From Chrysoperla carnea (taxonomy: Eukaryota; Arthropoda; Insecta; Neuroptera; Chrysopidae), in assembly GCF_905475395.1 (NCBI RefSeq), contig NC_058337.1:136297960-136361959 (forward strand): a DNA stretch of 64,000 nucleotides, written 5' to 3'. Numbering within the stretch: the stretch's first letter is position 1; the number at the start of each line of letters is the position of its first letter. Of this stretch, positions 34,330-46,906 are shown in pieces. The notes under the pieces are model-generated. The model worked only from the letters and a program-made list of their open reading frames with translations. It was not told the DNA's origin and ran no database searches. The position numbers and the translations under genes were made by a program.

Positions 34330-34642
34330 TATACAGTTTGGTATCCATCTTGCTAGCCATTTTAAATAGATGAAGTAAGAAGAGCTTTTATGGAAGCTCT
34401 TATGTATAAAACAAAGAGAGAATTTCAGTGACGTACAAAAGAAGGAATTTAATGATGTACAAGTGATGAGGCTGGTCGGCTGGTGTTTATGTATACACAC
34501 ATACAACTACAGATTACGCACGCATCACCCGCAATAGATTTTCTGAAGAGTCTTTCTTTATCTTATACATATGAACATCCATAAAAACTCTTCTTACTTC
34601 ATATATTTTAAATGGCTAAGGAGATGGTTGCCAAACTGTATA
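34330..34642. mobile_element. Foldback MITE G, copy 2
   Basis: Terminal inverted repeats of ~55 bp: TATACAGTTTGGTATCCATC then TAGCCATTTTAAATAGATGA and AGTAAGAAGAG, mirrored at 34585-34642 (CTCTTCTTACTTC .. GGCTAAGGAGATGGTTGCCA .. AACTGTATA). The loop has an unrelated ORF shadow. Confidence 0.85.
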
Positions 34643-35299
34643 GTGGTAGTTACTCTCCACACATCTACCTATGGTGTACTACTCCCACTCCTTGTTCCTC
34701 ATCGTCATCATAAGTAAATAGATATATCAACCATTTGTATTCGTATGTGCTGTGCTTTGATATAAAAATAATACTCACAATTTAATCTTTTTCCTAAAAT
34801 AATTTTGTACAATTTTTTAAAAGATTATTACCTCTGTGTGCAAATAAAACTGAAGTTTTAAATAAAAACTTCTTTATGCTCGTTGGGCAGTTTTGGGATA
34901 GGAAAAAAGCAATGCACTTGCGTAACCATCATGTTTAACCGTTAAGGACTGACTGTTCAAAACAAACGCTAAAAATTCAAACTGAATTCAATCTGCATCT
35001 GTATTTAATTAGCAATGCCAAATATTTTTAAAAGGGACGTTCTTAAACAAATATTAATTATGTTTATTCTATTATTTCTTCTTTGGGACTTTGTAACATG
35101 CAAACAAATTCAAACCTGTTTATTTCTTGTCCTTGATTTTCTTGATTTCGTAAATCAAACGATAATATGACTTCTTTTAGGTGAAATTTGTTAATAAATC
35201 TCTAAATCTGGTGTTAGAAGTTGTTAGATGACAATACGTTTATTGCAAAACGGTATCGTATTTTTCTAGATTTTGTATTATTTTACTAATTAACGATGT
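34643..35299. other. Non-coding
   Basis: No gene or repeat recognised. Confidence 0.5.
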
Positions 35300-35815
35300 T
35301 CCAGCATGGTATTTGCAGTTTCTATGTTAAAGCAATGGTAAAATTTTTTTTTCGACAGAATTTAACGAAAAATTAAATTTAAGAATTTAATAATGCTTAC
35401 TATTAATTCCCAAAGTTTCAGAAATTTTGACCGTTTAAAATGGGAAATAATTATGCCAACGTCCCAATTTCGATCAATTTACGTCAAAATTAATATCTCG
35501 AAAGTGAAAATTAATTTCTAAATTTTTTTTTTAGAATTGTATTGTATAAACATTTTTTTCTACTTTTTCTTCAATATATAATAATATCATAAAAAATAGT
35601 TGGAGAGACCGGACATTTTACATGCTTTAAATGGGACATGACCCTCAAAATCGCGAACTTTGTCTTTAAATATCTCGCGATCTAAACGGTCAAAAATTAT
35701 GAAATTTTAGGAATTCATAAATAAAGCTATTATAAACCCGAGAAAAAAAATGCGGCCAGATCTGTCGAAAAGTGATTTCATGCTGGTACTACCTTACCAA
35801 TTATTTTCCTGTCAT
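35300..35815 (+). repeat. Dispersed repeat F, longest copy
   Basis: Short inverted ends CCAGCATGGTA and CATGCTGGTAC. The interior has GACAGAATTTAACG, TTCAGAAATTTTGACCGTTT and TATCTCGCGATCTAAACGGT. Fragments occur at 17262-17432 (-) and 59137-59290 (+). Confidence 0.55.
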
Positions 35816-36355
35816 TTATAATAAATGTAGTTTTACTTTAAACTATAGTAACAAGGTTTTCTTTAATCACCAAGCTACAGGACTATTAATTTATTTAGCA
35901 AAAATTACATCATATCAGTTGTATTTTAATTTTTATTAATTAAAAAACAGCTGATAATATATATATGCTTAATTTAGGTTACCAAAAATTTATCTTAATT
36001 TATTAATATTTTCTTGTAAACAATTAGAGATTATCACGAGGTTCAAAAGGTGACTGATAAATGTATACGTCTTACACTTATTGGTGACTGAATACTTATA
36101 AAAAGAAATTGAAATTTTTTCCATTTTTCAATTCATATATCGATCGATCCGATTCATATATCGATTACCATGACATTTATAATTTTTTAAAATTTATATA
36201 TAATTTTTAAGTTTTTCATCTTTAAGTTGTATCGATAACCATGGAAGAATCCATCGGTCGATAACCAAGACACTTCAACGATTCAGTTTGATTTTAAATA
36301 TGGGAAATATATTTGATCTGGTGAGCTCAAAATTCCTTTGCAATCACTTCAACGT
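35816..36355. other. Non-coding AT-rich
   Basis: Contains TCATATATCGAT repeats at 36133-36170; no gene. Confidence 0.5.
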
Positions 36356-36632
36356 TTAGGTAAGGTTAGGTTATATTGGCTGTCCACGAAGGACACACTT
36401 AGGCTTTAGAGCCCATTGTGATAGCATAAATGTGTTTTACCACCTTTCCGCTGATAGTTTCATTTATCAGCTCCTCAATTTAAGAAGCTGATAGTGCACC
36501 TCTTTCATGCATATACCATGCACTATACCAGCCCATCACAACTATTAATTAAATTAATATTGTTGCGACGGCGGGAATCGAACCCGCTAACTTAAGCAGT
36601 CTGCGGACGGAATTGGTTCACCTTAGCGTTTA
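36356..36632 (-). mobile_element. tRNA-derived SINE D, copy 2
   Basis: Minus strand: head truncated in the A box region, then GCGGGTTCGATTCCCGCCGT (good B box), GATGGGCTGGTATAGTGCAT, GAGCTGATAAATGAAAC, and the LINE-type tail CCTAAGTGTGTCCTTCGTGG ending AACCTAACCTTA. Close match to 50583-50876. Confidence 0.85.
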
Positions 36633-37439
36633 CTAAATAATGTTTTCTAAAATATTTGCTATTTGTATATATTTAACAGTTATATATATTTTTCCTGTTT
36701 TTTGATCTTTTGTATCAGTAATTTGCATCAATAACCACGATCTATATCATTTTTTAACCATTTGAAAGGTTTTAGAAATTGTTTCCACAAACGAAATGTT
36801 TAGTCGGAAGCTCTTTTAATATAATTTTGAATATTAATTAATATAAGCTTTGCTTTTTTACTTGAGCTGAGCTAATGATCTCAACTAAATAGCCAATTCT
36901 ATACATATCCTAAATGTGCGATCAACCTTAAAGTCCGAGAACTATTTTATGCTCTTGATGGAAAAGTTTTCTACTGTTTTCGTAACTAAAACATTGTACT
37001 AAATCATTTATTATGTATCGAAATAATGCTTTTTTCAATAATAAAAACATAGTTTAAAAAATAAACATGCTTTTTAAAAAAACATCGTTAAAAATTTTAT
37101 TTTTTGAAAAGCTAATTTTTTTTTTTTTTTTTTTTAAATCGATGGCATTTTATTTATTGATTGTAGAACTTTTATAATTATAAATAAATATACATAAAAT
37201 GACCTCCATATTAATAATAAAAAAAAGTAGTTTTTCAATATCCTGTGGGAATTATTTTTTCATCTATGAATTTATAATAAAATATAATCACTGTCGTTGC
37301 ACAAGGCCAAGCTATTATAAACTTCGAAAAAAATTCAATAGTAACGTTTCTATCATTGCAATTTCCTTTTAAACAGGGTGTTATACAAACCAATCACATA
37401 GAAACGGTTTTCTATTCCCACTTGATACATTTGTAATAT
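36633..37439. other. Non-coding
   Basis: AT-rich, long T run at 37119-37135; nothing recognised. Confidence 0.5.
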
Positions 37440-37980
37440 GTGACATGTTTCAGACTATGAATCCATTTTCTAACTGTGTCAGATACTACAATTTTTGTTT
37501 GGGAATTTGATGAAACTTGGTGGATGGGGTCATCCAAAAAGTATAAAAATCCCGTTAATTTAATGATTGGATGCAGAGTTTCTGAGATATCGCAATATTT
37601 TGATCGATTTTAGTCCGTATCTCAAAAACTATTCGACCAGTCATCAAATGCACCCGATCTGTGTACTTTTTGGGTCAAAATTACCTTATATACTGAGTTT
37701 TATCGAAATTGGAAATAAAAAAATTTCTCGATTTTTGCAATTTTTTAGAAGTTAACCTCATTGAAAAAATCGAGATAATCGCAAAAAAATTTTAATTTTG
37801 GAATTTGATGAAATTCAGTGGATGGAGATTTTGATCCAAAAAGTATCAAAATCAGGTTAGTTTAATGATTGGATGCAGAGTTTTTGAGATATCACAATAT
37901 TTGGATCGATTTTAGTTTTTGATCCAAAAAGTATAAAAATCAGGTTAATTTAATGATTGTGTCTATAGAAACTTACAATG
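37440..37980 (+). repeat. Tandem repeat E (~300-bp units), copy 1
   Basis: GGAATTTGATGAAACTTGGT at 37501 recurs as GGAATTTGATGAAATTCAGT at 37800. Each unit has GGATGCAGAGTTTCTGAGAT and ATCGATTTTAG, the first also TTTTATCGAAATTGGAAATA. A partial third unit begins at 37920. The same array type is at 47725-48340. Confidence 0.75.
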
Positions 37981-39184
37981 GCAGCCAGTATCATGGGCAA
38001 AACTTCATTTTCAAGAAAGTACCCCCACCAAAAAATTAAAATACATAAAATTTTGAACAAAAGGAGGATAATTGAAAGCGTCATTTCTGTTAGTTTCTAC
38101 ATAAATTTTAATTTTTATCAAATTTCATAGTTTATTTTTCTCTACCGAAACTACCTTATTATAATGGATTTCCACAAATTAAAGCTTTCTACAATAAATT
38201 TCAATAAAATGCAACTTAATACATCATCTTCCAAGATTTGATTTGATTTCAATAAATACAGGTATACGACATTGATTTTTTATGCACCCACTCGCCATTT
38301 TCGATAAATTAAATCTGACATTCAATTTTAAATTTTTGTAAGAAAAATACAAAATGATTTTTAAAGTGTTATTTTTTGTAAAAAAAAAAAATAATAAAAT
38401 ATATATAATTTTATTAAAAATGGAAGTGAAAAATCCATAATAAAGATTGACATTAACATGTAAGTGTAAATAAATTTTTGTTACTTTATATATGTTTTAT
38501 ATAAAATATGGTGTATTTATTATCGTCAACCTTTAACCTTTTTTAAGGTATAAGCATAAGGTATAAGTAAAATAGTAAGTATCATCGTATTTAATAGTTT
38601 ATATTTACCGATTTATAATGTCAACTCTGTATTTTATTACTTTACAACGAAACATTTATCACTTTTTAGTGTTTTTAATGCATATAGTCCGACATTTTAG
38701 GTGTAAATTAAAACAGATTGTACTTTTGTTATTATGGTGGATATTTAAGGTAATCGAAATTTATTTAAAAAAAATAAAATCGATTTTTATTAGATAAGGC
38801 TTTAGTGAGGAAAATGGATTGAGATATTGATATAAACGGAACTCGCATCAATTACTAAAATTCTTCACAAAAATATTTCTTCACGTTTAATTCGAAATAC
38901 GATTTAATTTTTCTTTCTTAAATCTCAGCGCCATTTATATAGAAATATTTAATAGAAATTCTAAATTCTCCTAAAATAACAATGCTATAAAAAGCATATA
39001 ATTAGAATTAGGGAGACAAAATATACTTTTCTTGTTGTAATACAGAGAAAATAAAAGGCTACAAAAGTTAAAACGCTTAGAAATATTTGACTTTTTAAAA
39101 AGCCTTCCCTTAAGCCGTCTGATATATACCACGGTGGTATAAAAAAGTCTTTCAAATAAAATGAAGGTATACGTTAATATAGGA
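37981..39184. other. Non-coding AT-rich
   Basis: No gene recognised. Confidence 0.5.
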
Positions 39185-39420
39185 AAAAAAAACTTGCCGT
39201 TTTTTAGGACGAAAAATTATAAAATTACACAGTCACCTGCTGGTTCAACAAGGCCTCGTTCGTCGCTGATGAGATAACCGCGAAAATTACTGCGGACCAA
39301 TACCGTAGCTTTTTTAGCAGGTGAAGTGTGTTATTAAGGGCCTTATTACCCTCTGAACCTTTTTTACTTCAGGTACCTTACCACTTTTTATTCAGTTTTG
39401 CTTCTCTCAGCGCCAAGACT
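39185..39420. repeat. Dispersed repeat L, copy 2
   Basis: TTTTTAGGACGAAAAATTAT, ACACAGTCACCTGCTGG, CAACAAGGCCTCGTTCGTCG, CTTATTACCCTCTGAACC; parallels 26860-27115. Confidence 0.5.
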
Positions 39421-39789
39421 GAATTGGCTTAACAAACAAACGAAAAAAACTTCAAAATTAGGGGAATATCCTAAAAATGTTTTTTGGAAGGATTCTAACT
39501 GTTAATGTGAGAGGCATGCAAATCAAAGCGCTCGCTGACCCATTTTTAGGCTACGGCTACTTTAATCATCAAATTAATATTCCAAATTGATTAACTTTTT
39601 TTTTTTCATTATGCGATTAACTCTCTTACAGCCGGAGTACGTGGGGAAAGGAGCAAGTCAAATATAGGATGACCATCACTACGATTTCCAGCACTCCCCA
39701 TTTTGTATATTTTACATGATTTTGACGCTACTTTTTGATCTATTATTATGCCGGTTAATACTGTCAAACTGTTAAGCAATCTCCGATAT

Positions 39790-40105
39790 AAATCAGATCT
39801 GATTGATTCGTTTTTGGCATCGTAGCTCCTTAGCCGAGGAACTGATTTTGATTTTTGTTTGCTGGAAAGGTAATTTGATTGAAAGTATTCTTAGCTATGT
39901 TTCAAGAAAATTTACTCCTCCGTTAGAAGATCGTTACCTTAGTTGTTATTGGATACGGAACCACAAACTCAAAAATCAAAAGCAATTCTTTAGGAGCTAC
40001 AATGCCACAGACAGACACACAGTTATACATATATACAAATACACAGATATAAGGACACGTTTAACTTATTACACCCCTCATTTTATTCGGGGGTTAAAAA
40101 TAAAC
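39790..40105 (+). repeat. Dispersed family C, copy 4
   Basis: GGCATCGTAGCTCCTTAGCC at the left and (inverse) GGAGCTACAATGCCACAGAC at the right; ends TTACACCCCTCATTTTATTC then GGGGGTTAAAAA. GTTATTGGATACGGAACCAC in the middle. The 102-codon ORF over it is a by-product. Confidence 0.7.
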
Positions 40106-42109
40106 CAGTGATGTTCAAAATATTTTTTTCTTCAATCTAAACAGTTAGGCAGAAATCGAATGAAAGCATCCATTTTATCTATAAAGTTCAAGGTCAAATT
40201 TTGGATTCTTTAAGGGCACTCATCCAACAATTATTATCTCGGTTAGTTTTTTATGCTTCGAGATTTTTGGGTTTATTCATTAAAATAACTCACCGTGTAC
40301 CAGTGTATTAACCGATCACGTGAATAAAGTTGCAAGTAAAAGTTAATTTTATAAATAAACCAAAATCAGATCAAAAAAACTAGGGTACAAAAACAATTTA
40401 AATTATTTACAAATTGCATGTACGAGTGTTTTATTTATTTTATTGAAAATAGTTGATAATTAGTTGGAAAATTAAGTTACAAATTTTATAAAAACATACA
40501 TACACACAAAGAAACAAATATCAATTTAAAATATATACAACAAGAACCCTTTGTTAAGTTCGGTTTTGAGGTTGAGTAGCACCTCTATTAGGTTAGTAAA
40601 ATGTATTCTAAATAAAATTCAATAGTGAAAAATCATGGAAAATTAAACATTAAATAACATAATATTCTTTATCTGATACAAATTTGATTACAATCTGTTT
40701 AAATATATTTATTACGTTTATATATTGAAAATTTTTGTATTTACAGTGAAACTTATTTAAAACTTGCTAATTGAATCTGATTACACTCCTTCCATTTATC
40801 GAGGAAGGGCTTGGTTATACAACGTTGATTTGACAATGATCCATAATTATATTGGGCAATGATGCAAATACTAACTTAACTCAACTTAAACCTCATTATT
40901 TTCTCGATGTCCACATCGATCACCTAATTTTGATCACCATATTATTCTCACGTGATGCTTAGACAAAGAAGGATCACGATAATTTTCAATAATTGTCGTT
41001 CAGCCAATTATATTTGAATATAATTTTTTTTTTGACGTTTTTCTTCCTAAGATTACTTCCTAAGTATTGTAACAGATGCGAATTATAAGACGAAACGAGA
41101 CAATATTCACTAGGAAACCAATTCGGAGTGCAAGTTCTTCCTATTCACAAGACAATTACATTCTCAATAGACTAAAACGCCATTTAATAACAAACAAGAG
41201 AATATTTTTCTATAACTATTGATATTTTAAAGATCCTTCTGTAATCTAACATGGGCAACTTATATTAGAAAAATTCGTATTTTCATTCAAAAAACTTGGA
41301 AATACGAATTTGAATATTACTAAGTTGTGGAAGCAATCCAATTTATGAGAAACTATCATGATACAAGTAAGCTTCGCTGAGTTTAAAAGTGAAAGACCAC
41401 CGCGTCTTCCATCATGCTCTTACTGATCCCTCTTCCATAACATTCGAAATAGGGATAGGGATTGTTTTACACAGATGAAAGCATATGTACAGTTTTCAAA
41501 TTTTTTTAAGAAGTAAAATAGTCGTAATACGTGAGAAAGTAGCAGAAAACCCTGGTTGAACAGATGGCCATTAATTATATTTCTTCCACCTTTTTTTATA
41601 CATAATGCAGAAATCTTTTATTAATGCTATGCAATGGTGTTCATAGATGGCAAAAAATGTCAGAGAGTAATTTTTTTTATTTTTAAATATATCTTTATAA
41701 ATTTATAGCTTTAGTGCTTTTCTGATGAAGAACTGAGTAAGTAGTTTTTAAAAACTACTCAATAGACACTTACACACTCTGGTCTATTATTAGCCTGAGT
41801 ATAACAGACATATACATGTTTCACTGTATTTATATAAATTGGTTTCATAATTTTAACTGTATAATCTGTATGAAAAACATTTAGTTACAAAAAGAAAATA
41901 TTAGTATAGTTTTCACAATGACGTACCTACTCTTTCTATATAAAACACTTTCTTTTATATCAATTTGATTCGTTCGTAGTCCTGTTGTCGGTGGATAAGA
42001 TGGTTCACTCGTGATAAACGTGACCACGAATTAGCTTTTCAGAATTCTTCCTCTTGTGCCGAAAGATAATCAGGAGCTTAACAAACTTCAAGTCCGCATA
42101 TTGTTTGTG
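40106..42109. other. Non-coding region
   Basis: Two kilobases without a recognised gene or repeat; possibly single-copy sequence. Confidence 0.45.
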
Positions 42110-42610
42110 AAATGTTCCCCAATTTTTTCCACCAAACTAGAAGCATGTCTCACGTTACAGTAAATACTTCTTACAAAATATGGATTTTTGATTTTTCAAA
42201 AGGGAACCCTCATTTTTCTTTGAAATGGGTTGAGAATTTTACGCAAGAATATGATCTTGACCATGATCTTCAAGGTCATTTCATGATCAAAGTTATTTTT
42301 GCTATGGTAATCCCTGCAAAACCACAATAACCGACATATTTTTCGACGGGAAATCCAATGGTGCCCTCGGATTTGACCCTGAACCGAACCTTAAAAGCTA
42401 CAGCGAACTTAAAATCGATTTTTCAAATAGGAACTCTTAGTTGTTATTGTGGATTTGAAAAGAGCAGAATATTTTACGTCCAAATATGATTGACCCTGAT
42501 ATTCAAGGTCATTCCAAGGTCAAAGATTTAATTTGATAGGAAGCTTAAATTCAAGAGGGGCAGTCGTGACAATACCTCAAGGGCTTTTATATTTTTGCGA
42601 CACTCTGTAT
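42110..42610. repeat. Repeat with AGGTCA motifs and transposon-like end
   Basis: Two loosely similar halves with GATCTTCAAGGTCATTT (42265) and ATATTCAAGGTCATTCCAAG (42500). The right end GCGACACTCTGTATA resembles a DNA-transposon terminus on the minus strand. No convincing left end. Confidence 0.35.
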
Positions 42611-43764
42611 ATGACACTTTCCGTGTAGCTCTTAAGTCACCGGAATACAAAAAAAAGTTAATATAGTTTTATTTTTTTTATATTATGTTCCGTTTGTGAT
42701 TTTTTCATGGTTTTCCCATAAACTATTAAACAAATAAACGCGATTTTACGAAAGAATCACCTTAATGCAATCGCACACACACATACAGACACAATATATA
42801 AAAGAAAACCTCTTTCGTAGCCCAACTCCAAAACAGTATAATAATTTTCTATTTTAATGACTATAATAATCATTGAAAACATTTTAATGTAACATTGTAA
42901 TCAACTCAAGGAAATTACATCTAAGTATAGCCAAGGCAGGCCTCACTAGCACCACCAGTAGCACCAACTCAAACCATCATCATGGTTTGGCTACACTTAC
43001 AAACACCATCATCGTCGCACATCGAACCTCTGCACTCACTCAACTCATACTATAATGTTCGTGACTTCGTCATGAATATAAGAATGGAGAAGCGTTAATG
43101 GAATTGTTTATTGTATTGTTTTCTTTTTTCGTTCGCTTTAACTTCTTTACAACTTTGTTGTTACTTTTATTTTTTATTTTAAATAAAAATTATAATCAAT
43201 TTATTTTAATACTTTATCTGCATTGTTGTTCGCGATTTTATAAATTATACCTACATTGCGTCAGTACTTTAAATCATGCTTTTAAAGAGAGTAAAACAGA
43301 AGAAGGAACTTTTTTATTTTGCAACACAGTAAAACCTATCTATATACGAAATCATTATTGGGAATATCACTAATGACATGAAGCAGACACTATGGCAGTC
43401 TGGCAAAAGCCTGCTTATCTTTTGTCTTAAAAGAAAGATCAGTGGTCTATGGAATGGCTAGCCCATTGAAAGAGTGGCGTTTTCTTTATAGGACTGTTTG
43501 TTCACACGTCTGAACAGTATTACTGTAAATTACTATGGTTTATTGTTATGCTTTTAGTTAATCTTATCGTACCGGTTATCGAATGCCAAATAATTCTCTA
43601 TGTTTGAATAAATGTGCTTTTGAATAAATCATAATTCAAGGAAAATGTAGGGTGTGCTAAAACAAACATTTTAAGATTACAAGCATGTGTCCAGAAATGA
43701 ACAGCTAGAAAATTCGTTTATCGTTTCATTTTAGTGTCATACGTATTCTTGGAACTATGAAAAT
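42611..43764. other. Non-coding, includes a GC-richer single-copy stretch
   Basis: 42930-43090 is complex (ACCACCAGTAGCACC, AACCATCATCATGG). The hydrophobic 91-codon frame at 43098 is low-complexity, not a supported gene. Confidence 0.45.
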
Positions 43765-43960
43765 ATTAGCTGTGAACTACCCGCTTTGCTGGGCAACATC
43801 CCCAATTTCTCTTCTCCCCTCACATCCCTTTGCGTAGGGGTTTCACTTTTGTAATGTCCACGTCATGCTATTTTATTTGACACCCCAAATTGTGTATGTT
43901 TGAAAATATTCTCCACCTTTTCACCCCCCCCCCCCCCCCAAGTTTAAAAGTTAAACAATC
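43765..43960 (+). repeat. Dispersed repeat K, copy 2
   Basis: TTAGCTGTGAACTACCCGCT then TTGCTGGGCAACATCCCC. A 16-bp C run at 43924-43939 replaces the short C run seen in the other copies. Confidence 0.7.
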
Positions 43961-44289
43961 CAGGAAAAAATTAAATTCTAACTTCAAATAAATTATTTTT
44001 CAAAATGGAAAATATTATTTTCTTGAAGAACATATTAAAGATTTTTTCCAATTGATTATATTTTATAATTATAATTTAAAAGAAAGAAAATTTAATTGTC
44101 CTTCCATAGTATTGGATTCGTACTCGATTGATTTCTCTACATTAAAAAATAATGACGATCAAATGCAATGAAATAAATAATCGGAAACAGAACAATGATA
44201 CAGCGCAGATTAGTATTTTAGTCTTCGTTAGAAAATACAGAATGATTCAAGATGAACGACTCTTTTTAATACTAGTATCTATCTAAAAA

Positions 44290-44628
44290 AAAGATACATT
44301 TTTTACATTTAAAATTTTGTTCTATCTCTAACGGCTTACAAGATCGATCTTAGGGACCCCAGACCTGAGACCTATATTACTCATTTACGAATTCATTCTT
44401 ACTTTTTCGTCCTGAACACGTTATTATAATTTCCGCTTGATGTATCTTTTCGTTTTTGAGTTATTGTGCCCACAGACGGACGGACAAACAACCAAAAATA
44501 GATTAATGCGGTGATTTTATAAACATCTATAACAAAATTTTGTTGGTAGCATCAATATTTTTAAGCGTTACAAACTTGGGACTAAACTTAGTATACATTG
44601 ATATATTTGATATATACATGGTATAATA
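44290..44628 (+). mobile_element. Dispersed family B, 5'-truncated copy
   Basis: TTCTATCTCTAACGGCTTAC, CACAGACGGACGGACAAACA, ACTTGGGACTAAACTTAGTA, TATATACATGGTATAA. Lacks the CAAGTGAAAACAAACAA end. Confidence 0.75.
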
Positions 44629-45402
44629 AGTTATAACGAGTGTATTGTAAAATTTCAGTGTACTGGCTGATTAATTATTAAGATAATTTAAGTAAATAAT
44701 AACCGTACAAACAGATCTTAAACCAAGTTAACTTGACACTAATTTGGATAATTACCGAGTCATAAAATGTCCTGTTTATTGTTCAATACAGTTTTGAGAG
44801 CAAACCATATAACATGTGATAAGGGAATCCCTACAAATATTTTTAAGCATTTGCCACTAATTTTTTATTACATTCTGTACACATTCATAACAAATATGAT
44901 CACTTGATAAAATGGGGAGATGACCGACCGCAAAGAGACAGGAAGATTCAATTGCGTCTACTAATATACCTACATTACATATTTATACATGATATTGGTT
45001 GATCAAGTACTATAGCAATCCCCTTTATCATTCCACTCAATTTTAAAATGTTGATAGGCAGCTCTGTACAGCAAATGAAATTAGTCTTGAAGCCGATGTC
45101 ATTACATGGATATTACTGTCAACTTTTTAATGTTCTTGTTTCATATCAATTTTTGTGACATTATTCTACGTATAAAGCTACCGTACATGTATTGTAGTCT
45201 TTGGAGTAGTTACCACAAGTCAAAAATTTCTGTGGGCGTAGTCCTTGAGAAAACCAACATCATCGAGAACGAGCAATACTGGGAGAGTTTTCTTTTTCAA
45301 TTATGGCCTCGGAATATTTGAAATACCCTAAATAATCTGACGTCTCTATCTTCCGACATTTTCAAAATTTCAAAGAGTCGATTAACCACTTATCAAAATA
45401 CT
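44629..45402. other. Non-coding
   Basis: No gene or named repeat. Confidence 0.5.
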
Positions 45403-45880
45403 AGCTGTGAACTACCCGCTTTGCTGGGCAACATCCCCACTTGCACCCCTCCCTCCACATTTCCTTGTGTGGGATAACAGTTTTGTAATTTACTCGTCAT
45501 GCTCTTTTATTTGATACCCCACTTAGGTATATTTGTAAATATTCGATAATTCCTTCCCACTTTCTCGCTACGCCTTTCTACCCTCCGAAGGTTAAAAGTA
45601 GATAAAAACAATAGATCTTTGAAGCTGGTTGTATATCGTGTCAATATTTTATCTTAATCCATGCACAACTTTTTTATTTTTTGAAGCATATCCCTTTCAA
45701 CCCCTATTTCAACCCCTTACTCTACTATAATATGGATGTATTATACATAAAAAACTTCCTCTTGAATCACTCTATCTATTAAAAATCCGCATCAAAATCC
45801 GTTGCGTAGTTTCAAAGATTTAAGCGTACATAGGGACATAGGGACAGAAAAAGCGACTTTGTTTTATAATATGTAGTGAT
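45403..45880 (+). repeat. Dispersed repeat K, longest copy
   Basis: CTAGCTGTGAACTACCCGCT then TTGCTGGGCAACATCCCCAC ... AAAATCCGTTGCGTAGTTTC then AAGATTTAAGCGTACATAGG and GACAGAAAAAGCGACTTTGT. The last three blocks are typical of RTE-type 3' regions in insects (general knowledge), so K is probably an RTE-related short unit of ~480 bp. No ORF. Confidence 0.7.
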
Positions 45881-45939
45881 GATGGAAAACAGAAAATATA
45901 TATCAATTTGCAATTCTTGAATGAAAGGGTTTGTGAAGA

Positions 45940-46450
45940 AGAATACGAGTAATGTTAATCGGATTATAGTGCATTTGGTAAGCATGATCTGATTTTCCCA
46001 TCGCCTCTACCAAATTTGATATATAAACAAGCTTTTATTGTACTTAAAAGTGATTGACTCACACATGGCTATTTTTAAAAGCTTCAGGCGCTAGTGATAA
46101 GTACCAAGACTAAAACAAGGCTAATTAAAACTGTCTTTATCTTATAGACTTAGGCTTGCTCTGTGTCTTACACATTATTCTTGGTCCTGTTTTAATTAAT
46201 TGCTTCTGTCTTGCATACTTGGTGTTGTCCTTTGATCTCCTGCTTACAAATACATAAGACCAAACAATATTTATAACACCAAGGCCAATGAGTCAGACAA
46301 AGATGCTAGATTCATTACACTAAATTCGTTAAACCAAGATAGTCCAATACAGTCTTGGTTTTGGTCTTGGTCTTGGTCTCGCTTATCACTAGGAGGCGCT
46401 CAATTGCAAATATTTTCTACTTTTTATACACAAAAAGTATTAATAAATAT
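45940..46450 (-). mobile_element. Repeat M, inverse copy split by a hAT-like insertion
   Basis: CATGATCTGATTTTCCCATC then GCCTCTACCAAATTTGATAT is the complement of 11100-11170. The continuation matches 10700-10760 and is interrupted at AGGCGC by 46092-46391. Confidence 0.6.
46092..46391. mobile_element. hAT-like element H, copy 2, nested in repeat M
   Basis: Ends TAGTGATAAGTACCAAGAC and (complement) TAGTGATAAGCGAGACCAAG. The 8 bp on the left (TCAGGCGC) and on the right (GGAGGCGC) share AGGCGC. The related empty site at 10740 reads GGAGGCGCCCAATTG, confirming the borders. The right part is GGTCTTGGTCTTGGTCTC. Confidence 0.75.
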
Positions 46451-46731
46451 TTTTTGGTAAAATTGTGTTTGAATTATTTATGAAACTCTTTAAGACCAAT
46501 GCAAACACAAATTAAACATTTAAACATCACAAAGTCTAAAATTCACTGATAATAAAATTTATATACTAACATACATTTGTTGTAGAGTTGGGGAGAAAAC
46601 CAATAATGTATTTGATTGTTTAGTGTGAGACTATACAAAACAGTCAAAGTTTTGTTTGTGAAAATTTTGTAAAATACAGATTAGATTATTAGTAGCTACT
46701 ATATTCTACTACGTATGTGTACGTAGAGTTT
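46451..46731. other. Non-coding
   Basis: AT-rich, nothing recognised. Confidence 0.5.
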
Positions 46732-46759
46732 GACTTGACTTGGCTTGGCTTGGCTTGGT
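46732..46759. repeat. (CTTGG)n microsatellite
   Basis: GACTTGACTTGGCTTGGCTT then GGCTTGG; about five units. Confidence 0.9.
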
Positions 46760-46906
46760 AACAACTGTATTTGAAAGTAAAATATATACCAAATGTAATA
46801 TATAGTAAGTAACGTATAATTTCAAAAGTTGAATCGTTATATCTCTACTCGTAAATATGTTCAACACACATATATATACAAACAAACATGTTATACAGGA
46901 GAAGAT

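Noticed and set aside
39803-40111. 102-codon + ORF
   Set aside because: Lies within dispersed family C, whose copies do not keep the frame open.
43098-43373. 91-codon hydrophobic ORF as a small membrane protein
   Set aside because: T-rich low-complexity DNA translates to F/L-rich peptides by chance; no other support.
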